Source: JAAFIP01 sp031428975
GTDB lineage: Bacteria > Pseudomonadota > Gammaproteobacteria > Burkholderiales > Burkholderiaceae_C
Assembly (NCBI GenBank): GCA_031428975.1
Contig: JANOYR010000041.1
Span: 1 to 25,586 of the forward strand
Reading direction: 5' to 3'
Length of the DNA: 25,586 bases
In this document: piece by piece, positions 8,901-15,676 of the stretch
Position numbering within the stretch: position 1 is the first letter of the stretch
Layout: every line of letters begins with the position of its first letter
Position numbers and translations under genes: made by a program
Notes under the pieces: model-generated
The model's database searches: none
The model's input: the letters and a program-made list of their open reading frames with translations, nothing else
Told to the model about the DNA's origin: nothing

Positions 8901-9559
8901 CTCTCAACGATCTCTTGAATCGTCTTCATGCCCGCCCACACACCTGCGTAGCGGCTCATGGCAAACGCATGTACGCCAAGGTCTAATATCTCTTGCACAC
9001 TGGCCGGAAAAAACACGGGCAGGCCACAGGCCTTGAAAATATGGTCGCTTTGGTGGGCCGCCGTGGAGCTTTTGGCCACATGGTCGTCGCCCGCCACGGC
9101 GATCACACCGCCCCATGCGGTGGTGCCCGCCATGTTGGCGTGCTTGAATACATCGCTAGTGCGGTCTACGCCCGGGCCCTTGCCATACCAAATGCCAAAC
9201 ACGCCGTCGTATTTATTCGTGCCCAGCGGCGCAAAGCCCAGCTGTTGCGTGCCCCAAATGGCCGTGGCGGCAAGTTCTTCGTTGACCCCGGGCTGAAACA
9301 CGACATGCCGCGCCTCTAAATGCTTTTTAGCGGCCCACAAGGCTTGGTCGTAGCCGCCCAGTGGCGAGCCACGGTAGCCGCTGATAAAACCCGCCGTATT
9401 TTTGCCCAACTGCTGGTCGCGCAAGCGCTGCAACATGGGCAGTTTTACAAGGGCTTGCACGCCACTCATAAAGGCTCGCCCGTAATCCAATGCGTATTTG
9501 TCGTCCAACGTGACGGTTTCTAAGGCTTTGCGGATATGTTCAGGCAGCGGTGCGTTCAT
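5951..9559 (-). CDS. Indolepyruvate ferredoxin oxidoreductase family protein (fused alpha-beta)
   Basis: This enzyme oxidatively decarboxylates aryl-pyruvates or other 2-oxoacids to acyl-CoA, passing electrons to ferredoxin or a similar carrier. The 1202-residue chain fuses the usual subunits. An N-terminal pyrimidine-type domain has FISGYRGSPLGGYD (58-71) and GVNEELAATA. The thiamine-diphosphate domain has WFCSGCPHNTSTKVPEG (470-486) and the GDG motif at 536-538 followed by NITYKILYND. A cysteine cluster suited to an iron-sulfur centre follows (C684, C687, C690, C696, C717, C723, C728). A gamma domain with GVGGTG (782-787) and a long C-terminal region complete it. The length is normal for the long proteobacterial form. 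ATG 9559 has only a weak purine-rich stretch upstream. It appears to be transcribed alone, with 158 bp ahead of it. Confidence 0.94.
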   Translation of the reverse strand: MNAPLPEHIRKALETVTLDDKYALDYGRAFMSGVQALVKLPMLQRLRDQQLGKNTAGFISGYRGSPLGGYDQALWAAKKHLEARHVVFQPGVNEELAATAIWGTQQLGFAPLGTNKYDGVFGIWYGKGPGVDRTSDVFKHANMAGTTAWGGVIAVAGDDHVAKSSTAAHQSDHIFKACGLPVFFPASVQEILDLGVHAFAMSRYAGVWAGMKTIQEIVESSATAMLDPDRVQIVLPTDFAMPQGGVHIRWPDAALDQEKRLFDTKWYAALAYIRANRLNYNAIEGKNDRFGLIASGKAYNDTRQALIDLGLDDETCHRVGIRLHKVGVVWPLEAQLTREFATGLQEILVVEEKRQVIEYQLKEELYNWRSDVRPTIVGKFDDAASEGYLGGEWSMPNPSASTLLRANADLSPALIAQAIAKRLLKLGVDADTAARMKHRLDVIEAKERSMQVIEVASKNGTGVDAERQPWFCSGCPHNTSTKVPEGSRAMAGIGCHFMSIWMDRSTVGFTQMGGEGVPWVGQQPFSHDQHMFANLGDGTYFHSGLLAVRQSVVAGVNITYKILYNDAVAMTGGQQIGERAEGHSVLQIANSMRAEGAQRIVVVTDEPEKYDGFSSAVGEALALPIGVQVFHRDELDRIQREMREIKGTTVIIYDQTCATEKRRRRKRGKMLDPAIRVVINELVCEGCGDCGVQSNCMSVEPLETEFGRKRQINQSTCNKDVSCVKGFCPSFVTVEGGSFKKKSKSAAPSSAAQHALTAPFDVTLPEPQLPSIAHLWGIIVAGVGGTGIITIGQLLGMAAHMEGKGIVTQDAAGLAQKGGATWSHVLIGENQDAIRTTRVSMAQADLIVGCDPIVAAGKETLLRMQPGKTHVALNAHSTPTAAFVKNANWQNPAEACVAQIAGAVGVDGVGAFNADAMAGTLMGDTIFINPMVLGYAWQKGWVPLGLDSLMRAMELNNVAIAQNKAAFMWGRRAAHDYASVERLLTPAQTIAMPTKREPLDALIAKRAAYLVGYQNAAYAQQYQDFVATVRTAEAPLGKATLTEAVAKSLFKLMAYKDEYEVARLHTDTTFLDKIKAQFEGDYSLNYHLAPPLLSKKDDKGHLIKRKFGPSMLTGFKLLAKLKGLRGTAFDIFGKTAERQMERRWIGQYRTGMKATAAKLNAANHGAAVELARIPESIKGFGHVKEHNERAAHKLWEKALKAV

Positions 9560-9612
9560 AGACTGTGCTCTCTAAAAAGATGCATCAGTGTATGCTGGTT
9601 CTGCGAAAAGGT

Positions 9613-9636
9613 GTTTTCTTTTACAGACTAGAAAAC
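9613..9636. promoter_or_regulatory. Inverted repeat upstream of the indolepyruvate oxidoreductase gene
   Basis: GTTTTCT (9613-9619) and AGAAAAC (9630-9636) form a perfect 7-bp inverted repeat with a 10-nt spacer, 53-77 bp ahead of the start at 9559. A second small dyad, GATTG/CAATC (9651-9666), lies further upstream. Both sit in the 158-bp gap between the lipoprotein gene and the oxidoreductase gene, where its promoter must lie. The spacing would suit a dimeric regulator; no regulator gene is adjacent. No clear -35/-10 pair was identified. Confidence 0.3.
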
Positions 9637-9717
9637 TAGGCTTTACGAAAGATTGTTGCTGCAATCGTTATCTTTATCGCATTTAGTACCAATGCAAGCG
9701 AACTATGCGCAGTTTTA

Positions 9718-10077
9718 TTAATGGTCGCGCACACATCGCGCAATTAATGGCAGCAATGGGTAACGCAACTGCGCTTCTTGCCCTGAAGTGCCTAAGCCAA
9801 AGCTGGCGGCCATGCGCGGGTTGCTGTATTCCTTGTTGTCTTGTGCAGCCTTTGTGGCGGCAAACAACACGTCATAGCCTCGGCTTGAGTCAAGCGCCAC
9901 CGATTCGCCTACAAACTTGGCAGTGAATTCAATGCCGTGCTCACAGCGGTAAAAAGGCAAGCTTCCTTGCCCAATACCACCAAGCTGCGACGTAGCGCAA
10001 GCGCTGAGACCTAGTGTCACTATAATTTGTATAGCAATATATGGCCATTTGACTGTGACATTGCTTTGTTTTTTCAT
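9718..10077 (-). CDS. Small lipoprotein, MliC-like (C-type lysozyme inhibitor family)
   Basis: The 119-residue product has a lipoprotein signal with lipobox LSAC (lipidated C27). The mature domain reads FYRCEHGIEFTAKF, YDVLFAA, then YSNPRMAASFGLGTSGQEA and ends with LIARCVRD. Two remaining cysteines, C45 and C115, could form the disulfide seen in MliC/PliC lysozyme inhibitors. The overall pattern (Y-x-C-x-x-G near the start, a Ser/Gly-rich Y-S-N turn, a closing Cys) fits that fold, though the match is by eye. ATG 10077 has AGGGAA upstream. It starts 18 nt after the mltA stop, so it probably shares the mltA transcript. Residues 6-21 of the signal peptide are encoded by a copy of the dispersed repeat described separately. 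Confidence 0.72.
   Translation of the reverse strand: MKKQSNVTVKWPYIAIQIIVTLGLSACATSQLGGIGQGSLPFYRCEHGIEFTAKFVGESVALDSSRGYDVLFAATKAAQDNKEYSNPRMAASFGLGTSGQEAQLRYPLLPLIARCVRDH
10020..10064 (-). repeat. Dispersed ~45-bp repeat, copy B (inside the lipoprotein signal peptide)
   Basis: Copy B reads on the minus strand CAATGTCACAGTCAAATGG, then CCATATATTGCTAT, then a CTATA/TATAG hairpin. It matches copy C at 27 of 33 positions in the conserved half. It lies entirely within the coding sequence of the MliC-like lipoprotein, in the sense direction, and encodes most of its signal peptide. Confidence 0.75.
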
Positions 10078-10095
10078 AAATTCCCTATGTGTGGC

Positions 10096-11331
10096 TTATT
10101 TTGGCCATAAAACCCATAGTTTGAGCGATTGTTTCAGCCGTCCCGCCACGTCGCCAGCTTCTGGCCCCCATCCGGCAAAATAATCGGCCCGTACCGCACC
10201 CACAATGGCACTGCCCGTGTCTTGGGCCATCACCAGTTTTTGCAGGTCTGCAGCTTCGCCTTTGGATTGCATCCAAACAGGTGTGCCATACGGAATGCTC
10301 TGGCGGTCCACCGCTATAGAGCGCCCTGGTGTCAGTGGCACACCCTGTGCACCTTTTGGCCCTAATGACGAATCCATATCGACCAGTGGCTCTTCTTTGA
10401 AAAATGTCACGCGCGGATTGCTCCAAAGCATCTCTTGCACGCGCTGTGGGTTGCGCACCACCCACGCCTTGATTCCCGGCCAACTGGCATCTTTGATCTC
10501 TCCAGCATCAAGCAGCCATCGGCCTACCGATTTGTAAGGTTGCTCGTTCGTGCCTGCAAATGCCAGACGCACGGTGCGCTGGCTGCCGTCTGCCTCGGTC
10601 ACGCGCAGGCGGCCAGAGCCTTGGATTTGCAATACCAAAGCGTCTACGGGGTCGGCCAAATAAGCGATGGCTTTGCCTTTTAAAGCCGCAATCGCTTGTG
10701 GTGTTGTATCTATCTCTTGGCGGCTAAACCATGGGCGTTTGGACATGCTGGGCAGGCTGTACAAAGGCACACTATAGCCATTGCCCAATTGGCGGGCTGC
10801 TGGCAGCATCGGTTCGTAATACCCAGTGAGCATGCCCTCGGCTTTACCGTCCAAAGTTTCAACACGGTAGGGTTGCAAGTTCTGGCTCATCCATGCACGC
10901 TGCGCGTCACCTGCTGCGATGCTGAGACGGCGAATTTCTGGACACAGAGGGGCAAATTTGGGGGATGGGCGTTCACAACTTTTGATCCATGCATTCCAAG
11001 CTTCGTGCAGGGCATCGTCTTGAAAGCCTGGCAATTCTGCCCACTGCACAGCCACCCAGCGGCTTTTGGCTTGCAGGACGATTCCGGCTTCTGTGGGCGG
11101 CATTGCGGCCGTGTTTTGCGTGCTATTGGGTATGCCCTTTTGAGATCCTTGCACTGCAATGGCCGGACTACTACCTATACCCGACACGGGCGCAGCAGCA
11201 GTTGCACCATCCGCTACGATGACCGGACTGTCATTGACTGTATTCGGCGCTGTTCCACAAGCGGCCTGTAGACCTACAATGACCCAGAGCAAGCCGCGTA
11301 CTGCTGGATTGCCAAACTTAACTTTCTTCAC
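10096..11331 (-). CDS. mltA: Membrane-bound lytic murein transglycosylase A (MltA)
   Basis: MltA cleaves the glycan strands of peptidoglycan, leaving 1,6-anhydro-muramic ends, at the inner face of the outer membrane. The 411-residue product has a short hydrophobic signal ending in a cysteine (LQAAC, C25; a non-ideal lipobox with Gln), then an Ala/Ser/Pro-rich linker. The MltA domain follows: MLTGYYEPMLPAAR (167-180), ADPVDALVLQIQGSGRL (226-242) and NEQPYKSVGRWLL. The C-terminal 3D domain contains AQDTGSAIVGAVRADYFAG, with conserved aspartates D371 and D383, the latter likely matching the catalytic Asp. The GTG start at 11331 is supported by AAAGGG 8 nt upstream. The MliC-like lipoprotein gene follows after 18 nt. 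Confidence 0.94.
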   Translation of the reverse strand: MKKVKFGNPAVRGLLWVIVGLQAACGTAPNTVNDSPVIVADGATAAAPVSGIGSSPAIAVQGSQKGIPNSTQNTAAMPPTEAGIVLQAKSRWVAVQWAELPGFQDDALHEAWNAWIKSCERPSPKFAPLCPEIRRLSIAAGDAQRAWMSQNLQPYRVETLDGKAEGMLTGYYEPMLPAARQLGNGYSVPLYSLPSMSKRPWFSRQEIDTTPQAIAALKGKAIAYLADPVDALVLQIQGSGRLRVTEADGSQRTVRLAFAGTNEQPYKSVGRWLLDAGEIKDASWPGIKAWVVRNPQRVQEMLWSNPRVTFFKEEPLVDMDSSLGPKGAQGVPLTPGRSIAVDRQSIPYGTPVWMQSKGEAADLQKLVMAQDTGSAIVGAVRADYFAGWGPEAGDVAGRLKQSLKLWVLWPK

Positions 11332-11335
11332 GGTT

Positions 11336-11542
11336 ATGACCCTTTTGTTGCTTGAGGCACTTGGCGCAATGTTACTGCTCGTACTGATTGTTTGGTGGAC
11401 GATGTTTTCTGGCCGTCAGGGCGGTGAGCCGCCCGATCATGCGCAAAGCCATACTTCAGACCCAATTTCAAACCATCCATCTGTTACGCAAAAGATAGCA
11501 ACAGATGATGCCCCTAATATCCCTGAGCACAAAAAACTATAA
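11336..11542 (+). CDS. Small single-pass membrane protein, unknown function
   Basis: From ATG 11336 a 68-residue product is predicted: a strongly hydrophobic N-terminus (about residues 1-24, TLLLLEALGAMLLLVLIVWW) followed by a hydrophilic tail rich in Pro, His, Ser and Asp. This is what a real tiny membrane protein looks like and is unlike a random shadow frame. It begins only 4 nt from the mltA start on the opposite strand, and its ATG overlaps mltA's ribosome site. It has no obvious ribosome site of its own, so it might be leaderless or start at another codon. It ends 11 bp before the convergent response-regulator gene. I do not assign a function. Confidence 0.5.
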   Translation: MTLLLLEALGAMLLLVLIVWWTMFSGRQGGEPPDHAQSHTSDPISNHPSVTQKIATDDAPNIPEHKKL

Positions 11543-11553
11543 AACTCCGTGTT

Positions 11554-12183
11554 TCATAGGTTGCGCAGTAAGTTGGCCAACTCTACGGCTGACTTCACAT
11601 CCATTTTTTCAAATACACGCGCACGGTGCACCTCGACTGTCCGAACACTAATGCTTAGCTGGTCAGCAATCAGCTTATTCGGAAGTCCATCGGTGACCAA
11701 ACGCATGACATCGCGCTCACGCTGCGTCAGCTCTTGCAAAAGCTGCCTTAACTTGTCTATGCCCACGTCTTCTTGCATCAATTTGGCGCAACTGGCCAAA
11801 GCTTGTTCCACCCGGTCTACCAACGCATTGTCTGAAAAGGGTTTTTCACAAAAATCAAATGCGCCGCGCTTGAGCATGCTCACAGCAGTAGGAACATCCG
11901 CATGCCCCGTCAAAAATATCACCGGCATGCGCTGGTGCAAACCACGCACCACCAACTCTTCAAACAATGCAATCCCACTCATACCGGGCATTCGCACATC
12001 CAACAGCAAGCAAGTGGGCTCCGCTGCAACCGCAGCTCTTTCTTCCAAGTACCTTAAAAACGCCTCGCCACTGTCGAACTTTTGACTAGCTAGATACCGC
12101 GAACGCAAAAGCCAAGCCAGCGCATCGCGCACGCCAGCATCATCATCTACGATATATACAGTGGCATTTTGTGTCGGTTGCAT
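11554..12183 (-). CDS. FixJ/NarL-type two-component response regulator
   Basis: A 209-residue DNA-binding response regulator. The receiver domain (about 8-122) has the acidic pocket IVDDD (D13-D15), the phospho-acceptor D62 in LLLDVRMPG, T92 and K114 in the FCEKPF segment. The C-terminal LuxR-type helix-turn-helix (about 147-206) reads LTQRERDVMRLVTDGLPNK then ISVRTVEVHRARVFEKM. The LTGHADVPTAV and KRGAFDF wording is typical of the FixJ/DctR branch. No histidine kinase gene is nearby, so it is an orphan in this window. ATG 12183 lacks a clear ribosome site. It begins 37 nt after the cyclic-nucleotide-binding gene on the same strand, so the two may be co-transcribed. The target genes cannot be read from the sequence. 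Confidence 0.9.
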   Translation of the reverse strand: MQPTQNATVYIVDDDAGVRDALAWLLRSRYLASQKFDSGEAFLRYLEERAAVAAEPTCLLLDVRMPGMSGIALFEELVVRGLHQRMPVIFLTGHADVPTAVSMLKRGAFDFCEKPFSDNALVDRVEQALASCAKLMQEDVGIDKLRQLLQELTQRERDVMRLVTDGLPNKLIADQLSISVRTVEVHRARVFEKMDVKSAVELANLLRNL

Positions 12184-12220
12184 GGAATATTGCAGAAAAA
12201 TTCAATAGCAAAGGCGCTGC

Positions 12221-12787
12221 TCATGCGTGTCGTTTTAAAGTGCTGGTGCGGTTGTTCATCACCGCATTGAGCTCTTGCTGGAGTGCTCTGTTGACTTGGC
12301 TGAATGTCACTAGTTTGCGCGTCGTCTCGCGTAAGCGGTCGGCCATTCTGGTAGAAACGGCCATCAAAAAGCGTGCGGCCACCCTTGGCTGCTGCTCCAT
12401 CAGTCGCTTTAAGTCTGTACGCGACAATACCGCAACCGTCACATCCGTCGATGCAATGCAAGTAGCGGACCGTGGAGCACCATCCAAAACACCCATTTCA
12501 CCAATCAAGCTGCCAGGCCCCATCACACTGACGATTAAATTGTCTTGTTGCAGCTCGCCCTCCACTGTGACATCGCCTTTGAGTACCAAAAGCATATAGT
12601 CTGTATGGCTTGCCTCGCCTTCACGAATAAATGCCGTGCCCTCAGGAATACGTTTGGGCCGCATGAAGGCAATCACACGCTTGGCATCATCCATGGTCAG
12701 CTCGCCCAGCGCTGATGGGGTGACTAAGAGTTGCGCCGCCTGTGTCTGCGACATAGCAATGCTTTGGCTGTCTGCTTTTTTAGTCAT
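12221..12787 (-). CDS. Cyclic-nucleotide-binding domain protein without DNA-binding domain
   Basis: The product (188 residues from ATG 12787) contains one Crp/Fnr-type cyclic-nucleotide-binding beta-roll: GTAFIREGEASHTDYMLLVL, then the phosphate-binding-cassette-like GSLIGEMGVLDGAPRSATC. A C-terminal helical stretch follows (RMADRLRETTRKLVTFSQVN). There is no recognisable helix-turn-helix, so it is probably a sensor or adaptor rather than a Crp-like repressor/activator. The frame remains open upstream to a TTG at 12847 (20 more residues); ATG 12787 is preferred, with only a modest GGTG upstream. It lies downstream of the atp terminator and upstream of the response regulator. The C-terminal helices may mediate dimer formation or signalling. 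The ligand is unknown. Confidence 0.82.
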   Translation of the reverse strand: MTKKADSQSIAMSQTQAAQLLVTPSALGELTMDDAKRVIAFMRPKRIPEGTAFIREGEASHTDYMLLVLKGDVTVEGELQQDNLIVSVMGPGSLIGEMGVLDGAPRSATCIASTDVTVAVLSRTDLKRLMEQQPRVAARFLMAVSTRMADRLRETTRKLVTFSQVNRALQQELNAVMNNRTSTLKRHA

Positions 12788-12889
12788 ATTCACCAGTGGA
12801 GGAACCTGCTCGTCAACAAGATACGCGTCAAATGCACGAATGCTCAATCATACATTGGCTACCACACCCGTTTTCATACTCCCCCATGC

Positions 12890-12914
12890 AAAAAGCCACG
12901 CTAAGGTGGCTTTT
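12890..12914 (-). terminator. Rho-independent terminator of the atp operon
   Basis: Read on the minus strand, AAAAGCCAC pairs perfectly with GTGGCTTTT across a 6-nt loop (CTTAGC), and the stem runs into a T-tract (TTTTTG). It begins 23 bp after the atpC stop and is the best intrinsic terminator in the window. It separates the atp operon from the cyclic-nucleotide-binding gene downstream on the same strand. Confidence 0.88.
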
Positions 12915-12937
12915 CGGTCGGGTACTGGCTTACAGGC

Positions 12938-13354
12938 CTATTTCTTCTGGCGGAATTTGCGCAGGGCAGCAATTTGCGCTGCCATCACAAACAATTCTGA
13001 CTGCGCTTTGGCCAAGTCAAGTTCGTTTTTCGCGTTTTTCACCGCTTCTTCGGCTGCAGCTTTTGCACTTGCAGCTTTTTCGTCGTCTAAGTCTTTGCCA
13101 CGCACTGCGGTGTCAGACAGCACGGTCACACAGTTGGGCTGTACTTCCAAAATGCCACCCGCAACGAAGATGAACTCTTCTTTGCCATCAGCCATCTCGA
13201 TGCGCACCGAGCCCGGGCGGATGCGGGTAATCAAAGGCGTGTGCCGAGGATAAATCCCCAGTTCGCCCGCCTCACCTGGCAAAGCCACAAACTTGGCCTC
13301 GCCAGAGAAGATCGACTCTTCAGCACTCACTACATCAACGTGGATAATGCTCAT
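12938..13354 (-). CDS. atpC: F1Fo ATP synthase epsilon subunit
   Basis: Epsilon is part of the central stalk of the F1 rotor and damps ATP hydrolysis. The 138-residue product has the N-terminal beta-sandwich (MSIIHVDVVSAEESIFSGEA, then LPGEAGELGIYPRHTPLI and FIFVAGGILEVQPNCVTVL) and a C-terminal helical hairpin rich in Ala, Lys and Glu (about 88-138). Length and layout are normal. It starts 2 nt after the atpD stop, and is the last gene of the operon before the terminator at 12890-12914. Confidence 0.97.
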   Translation of the reverse strand: MSIIHVDVVSAEESIFSGEAKFVALPGEAGELGIYPRHTPLITRIRPGSVRIEMADGKEEFIFVAGGILEVQPNCVTVLSDTAVRGKDLDDEKAASAKAAAEEAVKNAKNELDLAKAQSELFVMAAQIAALRKFRQKK

Positions 13355-13356
13355 GG

Positions 13357-14754
13357 TTAGACCTTTTTGGCCTTCTCAATGGCTTCGTCAATCGTGCCTA
13401 CCATGTAGAACGACTGCTCTGGCATATGGTCACATTCGCCATTGACGATCATTTTGAAGCCGCGAATGGTTTCAGCCAAACTGACGTATTTGCCTGGCGA
13501 TCCGGTAAACACTTCAGCTACGTGGAAAGGCTGGCTCAAGAAGCGTTGAATTTTGCGGGCACGCGCCACGCTCAATTTGTCATCTGGTGCCAATTCGTCC
13601 ATGCCCAAAATCGCAATGATGTCGCGCAGCTCTTTGTAGCGCTGCAGCGTGCCTTGAACGGCGCGGGCGGTTTGGTAATGGTCGTCGCCCACGACGTTCG
13701 GGTCAAGCTGGCGACTGGTGGAGTCGAGCGGGTCAACTGCGGGGTAAATACCAAGCGATGCGATGTCGCGCGAGAGCACCACGGTGGAGTCCAAGTGGGC
13801 AAAGGTAGTCGCAGGGCTTGGGTCGGTCAAGTCGTCAGCAGGCACGTAAACGGCCTGAATCGAGGTAATCGAACCCACTTTAGTGGAGGTAATACGCTCT
13901 TGCAAGCGGCCCATTTCTTCTGCCAAGGTTGGCTGGTAGCCCACAGCTGAAGGCATACGGCCCAACAGCGCAGACACTTCAGTACCGGCCAGTGTGTAAC
14001 GGTAGATATTGTCCACAAAGAACAATACGTCTTTGCCTTCGTCGCGGAACGACTCTGCGATGGTCAAGCCCGTCAAGGCTACGCGCAAACGGTTGCCCGG
14101 TGGCTCGTTCATCTGGCCATAGACCATGGCTACTTTAGAGTCTTCGAGTTTTTCGAGGTTCACCACGCCAGAGTCTGCCATCTCGTGGTAGAAGTCGTTG
14201 CCTTCGCGGGTACGCTCGCCCACGCCAGCAAACACGGACAAACCGCTGTGCGCCTTGGCGATGTTGTTGATGAGTTCCATCATGTTCACGGTCTTGCCCA
14301 CACCAGCGCCGCCGAACAAGCCCACTTTGCCACCCTTAGCGAACGGGCAAATCAGGTCAATCACCTTGATGCCGGTCTCTAGCAATTCTTGCGAAGGGCT
14401 GAGCTCGTCGTAAGTTGGTGCTTTGCGGTGGATAGAGGCAGATTTCTCTGCGCTCACAGGGCCGCGCTCGTCAATGGGCGCACCTAGCACGTCCATGATA
14501 CGTCCCAAGGTGGCTTTGCCTACCGGCACTTGGATGGAGTCACCGGTATTGGTAACCACCATGCCGCGACGTAGTCCGTCCGACGAACCCAATGCAATGG
14601 TACGGACAATACCGTCACCGAGCTGCTGCTGCACTTCTAGAGTCAGCGTAGAGCCCTCCATCTTGAGTGCGTCATAAATTTTGGGCATGTCGGTGCGTGG
14701 AAATTCCACGTCAACGACTGCGCCGATACATTGAACGATGATGCCTTGAGCCAT
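13357..14754 (-). CDS. atpD: F1Fo ATP synthase beta subunit (catalytic)
   Basis: The beta subunit carries the catalytic nucleotide sites of F1. The 465-residue product has the Walker A P-loop GGAGVGKT at 148-155, the catalytic glutamate in GVGERTREGND (E180), the Walker B region DVLFFVDNIYRYTLAG, and the SRDIASLGIYPAVDPLDSTSR segment. All key residues are present. A GGAG ribosome site lies about 8 nt ahead of ATG 14754. It follows atpG by 29 nt and precedes atpC by 2 nt. High conservation makes this one of the surest calls in the window. Confidence 0.99.
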   Translation of the reverse strand: MAQGIIVQCIGAVVDVEFPRTDMPKIYDALKMEGSTLTLEVQQQLGDGIVRTIALGSSDGLRRGMVVTNTGDSIQVPVGKATLGRIMDVLGAPIDERGPVSAEKSASIHRKAPTYDELSPSQELLETGIKVIDLICPFAKGGKVGLFGGAGVGKTVNMMELINNIAKAHSGLSVFAGVGERTREGNDFYHEMADSGVVNLEKLEDSKVAMVYGQMNEPPGNRLRVALTGLTIAESFRDEGKDVLFFVDNIYRYTLAGTEVSALLGRMPSAVGYQPTLAEEMGRLQERITSTKVGSITSIQAVYVPADDLTDPSPATTFAHLDSTVVLSRDIASLGIYPAVDPLDSTSRQLDPNVVGDDHYQTARAVQGTLQRYKELRDIIAILGMDELAPDDKLSVARARKIQRFLSQPFHVAEVFTGSPGKYVSLAETIRGFKMIVNGECDHMPEQSFYMVGTIDEAIEKAKKV

Positions 14755-14783
14755 TTGGTTGCTCCAATTTTAAAAAATAAACG

Positions 14784-15650
14784 TTAGACCGCAGCCGCGC
14801 CAGCGACAATTTCGGACAATTCTTTGGTGATTGCTGCTTGGCGAGTTTTGTTGTAAATCAACTTCAACTCGGCAATCACGCTGCCAGCGTTGTCAGTGGC
14901 CGACTTCATGGCCACCATGCGTGCAGACTGCTCCGACGCCATGTTTTCTGCCACTGCTTGGTAGACCAACGACTCCATGTAGCGCACCAGCAAATCGTCA
15001 ATCACTGCCTGCGCATCGGGTTCGTAAATGTAGTCCCAGCCGTGCGAGCCCTTATCAGCCTTGAGCGTGTCGCTGCTTAGGGGCAATAATTGCTCCATCA
15101 CAGGTTCTTGCTTCATGGTGTTGATAAACCGTGTGTAGCACAGGTGCACCGATTTGACTTCGCCTTTAGCATACGCATCGAGCAGCACCTTCACCGGACC
15201 GATTAACTTGTCCAAGTGTGGTGTGTCACCCAGTTGGGTGACGTGCGCCACCACTTTTACGCCCACGCGGTTCAAAAAGCCTAAGCCCTTGTTGCCGATG
15301 GCGACCGCTTGCGAACTGATGCCCGCAGATTGGTTGGCACGCAACTGGTTGGTGAGTGCACGCAATACGTTGGTATTCATGCCGCCGCACAAGCCCTTGT
15401 CGGTAGACACCACAATAAAACCAGCAGATTTAGCATCGTTCGTTTGCATGAACGGGTGCGTGTATTCTGGATTGGCTTTGCCGAGGTTGGCTGCGATGTT
15501 GCGGATGCGGTCGCTATAAGGGCGGGCAGCGCGCATACGCTCCTGCGCCTTGCGCATTTTGGACGCAGCCACCATTTCCATGGCCTTGGTGATCTTCTTG
15601 GTGTTTTCCACCGATTTGATCTTGCCGCGTATTTCCTTGCCTGCCGCCAT
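14784..15650 (-). CDS. atpG: F1Fo ATP synthase gamma subunit
   Basis: Gamma is the rotating coiled-coil shaft of F1. The 288-residue product has the N-terminal helix with IRGKIKSVENTKKITKAMEMVAASKMRKAQ, the central domain beginning VVSTDKGLCGGMNTN, and the C-terminal helix MVAMKSATDNAGSVIAELKLIYNKTRQAAITKELSEI, all standard gamma signatures. ATG 15650 has AGGAG a few bases upstream. It sits between atpA and atpD as expected. Length is normal and nothing is missing. Confidence 0.98.
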   Translation of the reverse strand: MAAGKEIRGKIKSVENTKKITKAMEMVAASKMRKAQERMRAARPYSDRIRNIAANLGKANPEYTHPFMQTNDAKSAGFIVVSTDKGLCGGMNTNVLRALTNQLRANQSAGISSQAVAIGNKGLGFLNRVGVKVVAHVTQLGDTPHLDKLIGPVKVLLDAYAKGEVKSVHLCYTRFINTMKQEPVMEQLLPLSSDTLKADKGSHGWDYIYEPDAQAVIDDLLVRYMESLVYQAVAENMASEQSARMVAMKSATDNAGSVIAELKLIYNKTRQAAITKELSEIVAGAAAV

Positions 15651-15676
15651 ATTGACTCCTGTTGATGTGGAGAAAA

